A DNA stretch of 40,382 bases, from NCBI RefSeq assembly GCF_010894475.1, contig NZ_JAAIYB010000016.1:1-40382 (forward strand), in the 5' to 3' direction. This document shows, piece after piece, positions 35,331-40,382 of the stretch. The stretch is from Myxococcus vastator. GTDB taxonomy: Bacteria > Myxococcota > Myxococcia > Myxococcales > Myxococcaceae. Every line of letters begins with the position of its first letter. Position 1 is the first letter of the stretch. Made by a program: the position numbers and the translations under genes. Below the pieces are notes generated by a model. The model searched no databases and was not told the DNA's origin. It saw only the letters and a list, made by a program, of their open reading frames with translations.

Positions 35331-36149
35331 ATGCGGAATAAGCTGCTCCCCTTCCCGGCCGACGGCTGGGCGGTGGTCCTCATTGTCTTGACGTTCGCCG
35401 CGCAGCTCTCGCTCTACCTGTTTGTCGACAGCATCGGCTGGCTGGCGGCGGGCGCGTTCGCGCTGGTGCCGTTCTGTCTGTCGGTGGTGGCCTACAACCA
35501 CAATCACATGCATGTGCGGACGTTCTCGAACCAGCCGCTCAATCGCATCCTCGAAGTCCTCATCTTCCTGGAGACGGGCTCCTCGCCGTTCAGCGGCACG
35601 CTCAACCACATCGTCGGGCACCACGCCAGCTATGACAAACCCGAGCTGGACACGCTCAACTGGCGCCGGCGCGACGGCACGACGATGGGGCGCCACGAGT
35701 TCGCCCTCCGCTGCTTGGCCTGGCACTACCCGTCCTGCTTCGTGCTGGGCCAGAAGAACCCGCGCCTCCGGGCGCAGTTCCTCACCTGGCTGGCGCTGGG
35801 GGTGGCCCTCCTGGGGGGGCTCATCGCCTACCGGCCCGTCCCGGCGCTCATCGTGTTCGTGGCGCCCATGCTGCTGATGCTCTACGCGCTGAAGTGGTCC
35901 GCGTACGCGCACCACAGCGGGCTGCCCTACGGCGACGACTACACCGCGTCGAGGACGCACACGGGGCGCTTCTACAACTGGTTCACGTGGAACGCGGGCT
36001 ACCACGCCGCGCACCACTTCAAGCAGGCGCTGCACTGGTCCCAGCTCCCCGAATACCACGCGACGCTGGCCCCCCGGATTCCCGCGGAGCTGCAGGGGGA
36101 CGGCTGGGGCGAGGACCTGAAGCGACGAAGCATGACGCCGGCGGCCTGA
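35331..36149 (+). CDS. Membrane fatty acid desaturase
   Basis: This 272-aa protein starts at ATG 35331, with GAGGC upstream; a GTG at 35307 is a less likely start. It has four to five hydrophobic stretches (about 12-32, 38-54, 150-166, 170-187) and all three histidine boxes of the membrane di-iron desaturases: HNHMH (57-61), HIVGHH (93-98) and HAAHH (225-229). It introduces a double bond, or in JamB-like relatives a triple bond, into an acyl chain. The FAAL-ACP gene directly before it suggests that the substrate is an ACP-bound fatty acyl group, as in JamABC-type alkyne/alkene starter pathways. That ACP specificity is inference from context. Confidence 0.93.
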   Translation: MRNKLLPFPADGWAVVLIVLTFAAQLSLYLFVDSIGWLAAGAFALVPFCLSVVAYNHNHMHVRTFSNQPLNRILEVLIFLETGSSPFSGTLNHIVGHHASYDKPELDTLNWRRRDGTTMGRHEFALRCLAWHYPSCFVLGQKNPRLRAQFLTWLALGVALLGGLIAYRPVPALIVFVAPMLLMLYALKWSAYAHHSGLPYGDDYTASRTHTGRFYNWFTWNAGYHAAHHFKQALHWSQLPEYHATLAPRIPAELQGDGWGEDLKRRSMTPAA

Positions 36150-36196
36150 AGTCCCACCCCGAAACACAGACAGCCCATTCAGCCAAGGAGCCCGAG

Positions 36197-37039
36197 ATGA
36201 AGTTCCCCATCGAGAATCCGCGGGAGATTTCCCGCCGCATCGTGCGTGAGTCCGTCGACGCGGACCTCTGGCAGCAGAACGAAGACTTCACCCGGAAGCT
36301 CGAGCGCGGCATCAAGGATTCGCGCCTGTTCAACCATCCGGTCATCGCGTCGTTCGCCCGGAAGGAGTTCACGCTCAAGTCCATGGGCCTGGTGCACTCG
36401 GAGGTGCGCTACGCCTTCGCGGAGCACTTCGGTGACGGGCTCATCCGCCTGATGGAGACCACCGGCGCGCTCGAGCGCCGGCTGGGGGCGAAGGCGAAGA
36501 TGGCGGCGCGCTTCCTCATCCAGCTCAACGTGCTGGAGGAGCTGGGCTACAAGCCGACGCCGCTGGGCAAGGCGGGCTTCTGCGGCCACCCGGGCTTCTC
36601 CCACTACTGGCAGCTCGTGGACACGCTGACGGCCGTGGGCCACCCCGAGGAGAGCTGGTCCTCCTACGAGGCGTCGCCGGAGTCGGCCGCGGTGCGCAAG
36701 CGGCTGCTCGACAGCTTCAGCGACCATCTGCGGCTGGCGGTGGTGCTCGCCGGCATCGAGACGGCGTTCATCCCCTACTACGGCCCGTGGGCGGACAACA
36801 CCCTCGCCGTCTGCCCGACGGACATCTCGGATGGCTACCACAGCATCCACGTCGAGGATGAGTCCGGCGCCGTCGTCGACACCGACCACTCCGAGGACAG
36901 CTGGTTCATCGTCCGCCAGGCGCTGACGCCGGACCGCTACGCGGAGGTGGAGTCGTTCCTGAACGACACGGTGGAGGAGTGGGCGCGCTTCGTCGACATG
37001 CTGGCGGCGAAGGACCGCGAGGTGAAGCGCGCGGCGTGA
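36197..37039 (+). CDS. Heme-oxygenase-fold (TenA/PqqC-like) candidate iron oxidase
   Basis: This 280-aa all-helical protein starts at ATG 36197 with AAGGAG upstream. It fits the 'iron-containing redox enzyme' (Haem_oxygenas_2) group: GLVHSEVRYAFAEHFGDGLI (64-83), ARFLIQLNVLEELGYKP (104-120), LAVVLAGIETAFIPYYGPWA (180-199), and YHSIHVEDESGAVVDTDHSE (214-233), where His218, Asp230 and His231 may be metal ligands. Members include UndA-type enzymes that oxidise or decarboxylate fatty acids. The exact HxxxDxxH motif of characterised di-iron members was not found, so activity is unproven. Placed between the desaturase and the KS-AT, it probably tailors the acyl starter. Confidence 0.8.
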   Translation: MKFPIENPREISRRIVRESVDADLWQQNEDFTRKLERGIKDSRLFNHPVIASFARKEFTLKSMGLVHSEVRYAFAEHFGDGLIRLMETTGALERRLGAKAKMAARFLIQLNVLEELGYKPTPLGKAGFCGHPGFSHYWQLVDTLTAVGHPEESWSSYEASPESAAVRKRLLDSFSDHLRLAVVLAGIETAFIPYYGPWADNTLAVCPTDISDGYHSIHVEDESGAVVDTDHSEDSWFIVRQALTPDRYAEVESFLNDTVEEWARFVDMLAAKDREVKRAA

Positions 37040-37047
37040 GGTGACAC

Positions 37048-37082
37048 GGGCACCCGCGCCAGCGGCTTCGGCGCGGGCGCCC
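37048..37082 (+). promoter_or_regulatory. Intercistronic hairpin before the KS-AT gene
   Basis: GGGC-A-CCCGCGCC (37048-37060) pairs with GGCGCGGG-C-GCCC (37070-37082), with one A-C mismatch and a 9-base loop. It starts 8 bases after the stop of the HO-fold gene and ends 26 bases before the KS-AT start. Confidence 0.5.
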
Positions 37083-37108
37083 CCAGGGGCCTTCCAGGGA
37101 CGAAAGGG

Positions 37109-39874
37109 ATGGGACAGCGCATGGCATCGGCCGAGGACAGCAAGGTCGCCGTCGTTGGGGCGGCGGGACGGTTTCCAGGCGCCGCCAGCCTGGACGACTA
37201 CTGGCGGCTCCTGGTGGAGGGGCGCGTGGCGGCGGCGGAGCCGGACGCGTCGCGCGGGGACCTGTGGAAGGCCGCGAAGGACCCCCTGCTGGGCAAGCGC
37301 ATCCTCACGTTGCGCGCCGGCTACCTGGACGACGTGTTCCGCTTCGACGCCGACTACTTCAGCGTGTCCCCGCGAGAGGCCGTCAAGCTGGACCCCCAGC
37401 AGCGGCTGCTGCTGGAGGTGACGCACGACGCGCTGGAGGACGGCGGCATCACGCGGGAGGAGCTGCGGCGCGCGAACGTCGGCGTGTTCATCGGCGTGGG
37501 CAGCTCGGACTACATGAGCCTGGACTCCGGCCAGAAGCAGCACGTGGACGGCTACTTCGGCATCGGCAACTCGCACAACCTGCTGGCCGGGCGCATCTCC
37601 TACTTCCTCAACTTGAAGGGCCCGAGCCTGGCCATCGACACGGCGTGCTCGTCGTCACTCACCGCGCTGCACTTCGCGATGCAGTCGCTGCGCGGCGGGG
37701 AGATTGACATGGCCATCGTCGGCGGCGTCAACGTCATCCTGTCGGCCGACCTTCCGCTCGCGTTCTCCCAGGCGAAGATGCTGTCCCCCAGCGGGCGCTG
37801 CAAGACGTTCAGCGCCGACGCGGATGGCTACGGTCGCGCCGAGGGCGTCGCGGTGGCCGTCCTGCGGCGGGTGACGGAGGCGGAGCTGGAGCACCAGCCC
37901 GTGCGGTGCTTCATCGCCTCCACGGCCATCAACCAGGACGGGCGCAGCAACGGCATCGCGGCGCCCAACGGCGCCAGTCAAATCCGGGTGATTCGCGCCG
38001 CGCTGGAGCGCGCGGGCCTGTCGCCGTCGGACATCGCGTACGTGGAGGCCCACGGCACGGGGACGTCGCTGGGGGACGCCATCGAGCTGAACGCGCTCCA
38101 GGAGGTCTTCGGCGGGACGCCAGGCGAGCCGTGCTTCGTGGGCTCCGCGAAGGCCAGCATCGGCCACGCGGAGGCCGCGGCGGGCCTCTGCGGGCTCTTG
38201 AAGGGCATGCTCATCCTGGAGCACGGCGTGGTGCCGCCCCATCCAGTGGCGCCGCCGCACGCGCCCTTCTTCCATGCGGAGGACTGCGCGCTGAGGATCG
38301 CCGGGCAGGCGCAGCCCCTGCCGGCGGACCGGCGCCACGTCGGCATCAGCTCGTTCGGCTTCGGCGGGTCCAACGCCCATGTCGTGCTGGAGCGCCACGC
38401 CGCCCGGGAGCGTGAAGCCTCCGCGTCCGGACGCCCCGTGCTGCTGCCGCTGTCGAGCCACTTCGCGCAAGGGCTGAAGGAGGACGCGCTCGCGCTCGCG
38501 GCCCACCTGGCCGCGTCAACGGGGCCGCTCGAGGCGGTCTCCGACACGCTGATGGTCGCCCGGGAGCACCTGGCGCACCGCCGCGCCGTCGTCGTGAGGA
38601 CGCGCGAGGAGGCCCTCCGCGCCCTCCGCGAGGTCCGGCCCCGCGCCGAGCCGTTGCCCGTCCAGCCGGGCGGGAGGCCGAAGGTGGCCTTCATGTTCAC
38701 CGGCCAGGGCTCGCAGTTCCTTGGCATGGGCCAATCGCTGTACACGTCCCTCGCGCCGTTCCGGGACGCGTTCGACCGCTGCGACGCGCTGGCTCGCGAG
38801 CAGGCGGGCGTGTCGCTGGCGCACCTCGTGTACGAGCCGTCCGCCGGGGGCGATGAGCGCCTGACGTCCGACACCCACGCGGCGCAGCTCTCCCTGTTCG
38901 CGTTCGAGTACGCGCTCGCGAGCACGTGGATCGCGCTGGGCCTGACTCCGGACTTCGCCATCGGACACAGCCTGGGAGAGCTGGTGGCGCACACCGTCGC
39001 GGGCTCGCTGTCCCTCGCGGATGGCGTGGCGCTGGTCCACGAGCGGGGGCGGCTGATGCAGTCGGTGCCACACGACGGCGCCATGGTGGCGGTGTCGCTC
39101 GACGCCACGTCGTTGGAGGCGCTGCTGCGGGAGCTGGGGGAGCCGCTCCACCTCGCCGCCATCAATGGCAGGCAGCGCGTCGTGGTCAGCGGGGAGCGTC
39201 CGGCCGTGGCGCGCCTGGAGCAGCGCCTGGAGCGGGAGCGCGTGCGGTTCCGCGCGCTACGGACACGCCATGCCTTCCACTCCCCCGTCTTCGACGAGGC
39301 CGCGGCCCGGCTGGCGGAGCGTTCGCGGAGCCTCCCGCTCCACGCCGGGACGTTCCCGGTGGTGGGGAACCTCGACGGCGCGGTGGTGGCCCCCGGCGTC
39401 CTGGACGGCGACTACTGGGGACGGCACATCGCGAAGCCCGTGCAGTTCGCCGCGGGGACCGAGACGCTCGTCGGCCTGGGCGCGCGCGTGTTCCTGGAGG
39501 TGGGCCCGGACCGGGTGCTGTCCCCGCTCGTCGCGGCGGACCACGGCGCGCGGGTGAGCGCCGTGAGCAGCGGGGTCCGCGGCCGGGACAGCGAGGAGTG
39601 CCTGCTCGCCGCGGTCGGGACGCTGCATGAGCTGGGGCTGGACCTGGACTTCGCGCCGCTGTGCCACTCGGCGCCGCCTCGACGGGTGTCGCTCCCGGCC
39701 AGGCGTCTGGAGAACAAGCGGTACTGGACGGCGAGCAGCGCGGAGTCGGGCGCGGCCGTCCCGGAGCGGAGCGAGCCGCTCGCGCCCGGCGAGGCGGAGC
39801 CGTCGCTCCAGGCCGTCATCGACCGGCAGCTCCACGTGATGCGCCAGCAGCTCGCGCTGCTGGGCGACCCGTAA
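37109..39874 (+). CDS. Type I polyketide synthase, KS-AT only
   Basis: A 921-aa protein. The ketosynthase has all catalytic residues: Cys180 (DTACSSSL), His315 (EAHGTGT) and His353 (SIGHAEAAAG). The acyltransferase has Ser621 (GHSLGE) and HAFH at 721-724, which points to malonyl-CoA rather than methylmalonyl-CoA. No KR, DH, ER or ACP follows. The C-terminus ends in a helix LQAVIDRQLHVMRQQLALLG, probably a docking or linker segment. The ACP is supplied by the next protein. It should extend the ACP-bound fatty acyl starter by one malonyl unit with the beta-keto group kept, unless trans enzymes act. An in-frame ATG at 37121 is an alternative start. Confidence 0.95.
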   Translation: MGQRMASAEDSKVAVVGAAGRFPGAASLDDYWRLLVEGRVAAAEPDASRGDLWKAAKDPLLGKRILTLRAGYLDDVFRFDADYFSVSPREAVKLDPQQRLLLEVTHDALEDGGITREELRRANVGVFIGVGSSDYMSLDSGQKQHVDGYFGIGNSHNLLAGRISYFLNLKGPSLAIDTACSSSLTALHFAMQSLRGGEIDMAIVGGVNVILSADLPLAFSQAKMLSPSGRCKTFSADADGYGRAEGVAVAVLRRVTEAELEHQPVRCFIASTAINQDGRSNGIAAPNGASQIRVIRAALERAGLSPSDIAYVEAHGTGTSLGDAIELNALQEVFGGTPGEPCFVGSAKASIGHAEAAAGLCGLLKGMLILEHGVVPPHPVAPPHAPFFHAEDCALRIAGQAQPLPADRRHVGISSFGFGGSNAHVVLERHAAREREASASGRPVLLPLSSHFAQGLKEDALALAAHLAASTGPLEAVSDTLMVAREHLAHRRAVVVRTREEALRALREVRPRAEPLPVQPGGRPKVAFMFTGQGSQFLGMGQSLYTSLAPFRDAFDRCDALAREQAGVSLAHLVYEPSAGGDERLTSDTHAAQLSLFAFEYALASTWIALGLTPDFAIGHSLGELVAHTVAGSLSLADGVALVHERGRLMQSVPHDGAMVAVSLDATSLEALLRELGEPLHLAAINGRQRVVVSGERPAVARLEQRLERERVRFRALRTRHAFHSPVFDEAAARLAERSRSLPLHAGTFPVVGNLDGAVVAPGVLDGDYWGRHIAKPVQFAAGTETLVGLGARVFLEVGPDRVLSPLVAADHGARVSAVSSGVRGRDSEECLLAAVGTLHELGLDLDFAPLCHSAPPRRVSLPARRLENKRYWTASSAESGAAVPERSEPLAPGEAEPSLQAVIDRQLHVMRQQLALLGDP

Positions 39875-39902
39875 CCTTCCTTGAGTCCCCATGGGAACTG
39901 AC

Positions 39903-40382
39903 ATGAGCAACGAGACGTCCAGCAACGACGCGGTGTCCCGCATCCAGGCCCTGGTGCTGCGCGAGGTCGCGTACTGCCTCAAGCAGGCGCCGGAGAACGT
40001 CGATCCCCACCTGCCCTTCGCCGACATGGGCGCGGACTCGTTGATCCTCCTGGAGGTCATCCAGGAGCTCAACGCACGCTTCCAGGTATCGCTCACGGTC
40101 CTGGAGATCTACGAGAAGGTCAACACCGTGGACCGGCTCGCCCGCTTCATCCACGAGCACCGCGCGCAAGAGGAGGCCGCCCCCACCGTCCAGGCCCAGG
40201 CGCCCGAGCCCGTGGGCCTCCCCGAAGTCCCGGAGGTGGACCTGGCGCCCCGGACCCGCGGCGGCCGGAGCCAGGAGCTCGAGGACATCGTCCGGCACCA
40301 GCTCGACTTGATGGACCGGCAGCTCACCCTGCTGGGCCGCAAGCCCGGGACGGCGGCGGCGAAGGCCTCCGCGCCCCAGCGG
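39903..40382 (+). CDS. ACP-starting protein of the PKS/NRPS line, cut by window edge
   Basis: The frame starts at ATG 39903 (39891 is an in-frame alternative with no better ribosome site), 28 bases after the KS-AT stop. 160 codons are visible and the frame stays open at the right edge. Residues about 10-80 are an acyl carrier protein with Ser46 in FADMGADSLILLEVIQEL as the phosphopantetheine site. A Pro/Glu-rich linker follows, then the helix IVRHQLDLMDRQLTLLG, closely like the end of the KS-AT protein. Such helices often precede a condensation or other large domain, so this is probably the head of a large PKS/NRPS subunit. It completes the KS-AT module in trans. Confidence 0.9.
   Translation, partial: MSNETSSNDAVSRIQALVLREVAYCLKQAPENVDPHLPFADMGADSLILLEVIQELNARFQVSLTVLEIYEKVNTVDRLARFIHEHRAQEEAAPTVQAQAPEPVGLPEVPEVDLAPRTRGGRSQELEDIVRHQLDLMDRQLTLLGRKPGTAAAKASAPQR

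Noticed and set aside
36197-37039. Firm assignment as UndA-type terminal alkene-forming enzyme
   Set aside because: The fold group fits, but the metal-ligand pattern could not be matched residue by residue, so only the general class is given.

Overview
The window is chromosomal DNA from a high-GC delta-type bacterium, most likely a myxobacterium of the Myxococcaceae (Myxococcus, Corallococcus or Pyxidicoccus type). The signs are the very high GC, several small lipoproteins, a hybrid lipid/polyketide cluster and three giant proteins of unknown function. The genus is an inference from style of sequence, not from a marker gene. No rRNA, tRNA or CRISPR array was seen.

Layout. (1) 1-3400 is a low-GC island remnant. 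It carries an HTH / deoxynucleoside-kinase-like / deoxyribosyltransferase-like fusion protein, followed 20 bases later by a two-TM membrane protein that runs off the left edge. Next come eroded DNA, the C-terminal remnant of a transposase and the C-terminal remnant of a tyrosine recombinase. (2) 3420-17372 (minus strand) is a tight three-gene operon for proteins of 2415, 1133 and 1088 aa. None has a signal peptide. They are mostly beta-rich and unrecognised, apart from an OmpA-like stretch in the first, FN3-like segments in the second and a catalytically degenerate phospholipase-D-like domain in the third. (3) 17400-20133 holds a signal-peptide mini-ORF, an ArsR regulator with two operator-like palindromes, its AHSA1/SRPBCC partner, and a secreted jelly-roll-like protein. 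(4) 20398-24234 is housekeeping RNA and ribosome biology: hflX, a divergent DEAD-box helicase, and an RluA-like pseudouridine synthase with an altered catalytic motif. (5) 24436-30006 is accessory: a protein with seven 12-residue repeats, a lipoprotein divergent from an AraC-type regulator, an orphan Imm11/DUF1629-like immunity protein, and a ferritin-like lipoprotein. (6) 30007-31039 is a 1 kb gene-poor stretch with a possible promoter.

(7) 31040-40382 (plus strand, continuing off the right edge) is the start of a biosynthetic cluster. It encodes a hotdog thioesterase, a fused fatty acyl-AMP ligase / acyl-CoA dehydrogenase / acyl carrier protein, a membrane fatty-acid desaturase, a heme-oxygenase-fold candidate oxidase, a KS-AT polyketide synthase without its own ACP, and a protein that starts with an ACP. 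The likely logic is that a free fatty acid is adenylated and loaded on the fused ACP, desaturated by the ACAD domain and/or the membrane desaturase, perhaps further oxidised, and then extended with malonyl units. Three of its five gene junctions carry strong GC hairpins.

The best candidates for undescribed systems are the kinase/deoxyribosyltransferase fusion with its two-TM partner (a possible nucleotide-based defence pair) and the three-giant-protein operon. The lipid-initiated cluster has a recognisable class, but I cannot name its product.
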